From assembly GCF_002379585.1 (NCBI RefSeq), contig NZ_DFUE01000084.1:43501-85769 (forward strand): a stretch of 42,269 nucleotides of DNA, given 5' to 3'. Below the pieces are notes generated by a model. It did no database searches. It saw nothing but the letters and a program-made list of their open reading frames with translations, and was not told where the DNA came from. This stretch comes from Pseudomonas sp. UBA4194 (GTDB taxonomy: Bacteria; Pseudomonadota; Gammaproteobacteria; Pseudomonadales; Pseudomonadaceae). The position numbers and the translations under genes are program-made. Positions 42,257 through 42,269 of the stretch are shown in pieces (position 1 is the stretch's first letter; every line of letters begins with the position of its first letter).

Positions 42257-42269
42257 CCCATCGCGGGTA
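42257..42269. repeat. Start of a REP element cut by the window edge
   Basis: CCCATCGCGGGTA repeats the first bases of the REP arm at 6257-6289. It lies just after the stop codon of the glutamine-synthetase-like gene and continues beyond the window. Confidence 0.6.

Noticed and set aside
1..42269. tRNA, rRNA, integrase or transposase genes
   Set aside because: I looked for the usual patterns and protein motifs and found none, so the window does not look like a genomic island with clear borders.

Overview
The window reads as chromosomal DNA of a fluorescent-type Pseudomonas, probably the P. putida group or a close relative. The base composition is high-GC and the gene content is typically pseudomonad. 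It also carries the Pseudomonas-type REP hairpin (CCCATCGCGGG...) at 6257-6373, with the start of another at the right edge, plus several copies of a second palindromic element (CCCTCTCCC...GGGAGAGGG). I see no rRNA, tRNA, CRISPR array, prophage or insertion sequence. This assignment is inference from content, not from a database search.

Left third (1-16.8 kb): housekeeping and accessory metabolism. In order: a streptothricin-acetyltransferase-like GNAT; a LysR regulator; a small conserved protein; an NAD(P)H-dependent FMN reductase; a 2-aminoethylphosphonate degradation operon (phnW-phnX) with a divergent LysR regulator; a YebC/PmpR-family protein; a fused leucine-rich-repeat/protein-kinase protein divergent from prpE; a DUF6508-like protein; a composite palindromic repeat; a ZapE-type ATPase; an ECF sigma/anti-sigma pair divergent from a membrane-anchored catalase-type peroxidase plus cytochrome b561; a cytosolic-carboxypeptidase-like M14 peptidase; and a hemerythrin-domain protein.

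Centre (17.2-34.3 kb): one gene of about 17.1 kb encoding a ~5,700-residue LapF/BapA-type biofilm adhesin. It has a ~158-residue BapA-like prefix ending in a hydrophobic segment and an 11-glycine run. This is followed by 57 Ig-like repeats of ~85 residues, which I counted by hand, and a ~695-residue C-terminal region with two related modules and an RTX-like type I secretion tail. The repeat array has its own higher-order organisation of 7 and 14 units.

Right (34.4-42.3 kb): directly downstream are the three genes of the type I secretion apparatus (TolC-like outer membrane protein, ABC permease/ATPase, HlyD adaptor), almost certainly the dedicated exporter of the adhesin. A strong hairpin separates the adhesin from the exporter genes. 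Facing them are two winged-helix regulators, one without a receiver and one with a degenerate receiver. A perfect 10-bp inverted repeat overlaps the leader of the first. The window ends with a gamma-glutamylpolyamine-synthetase-like glutamine synthetase homologue.

The most interesting items are the higher-order repeat architecture of the adhesin, the orphan regulator pair next to its exporter, and a matched pair of divergent ECF-type promoters (GGAATAA-N14-CGTC on both strands) between the sigma factor and the catalase/b561 genes.
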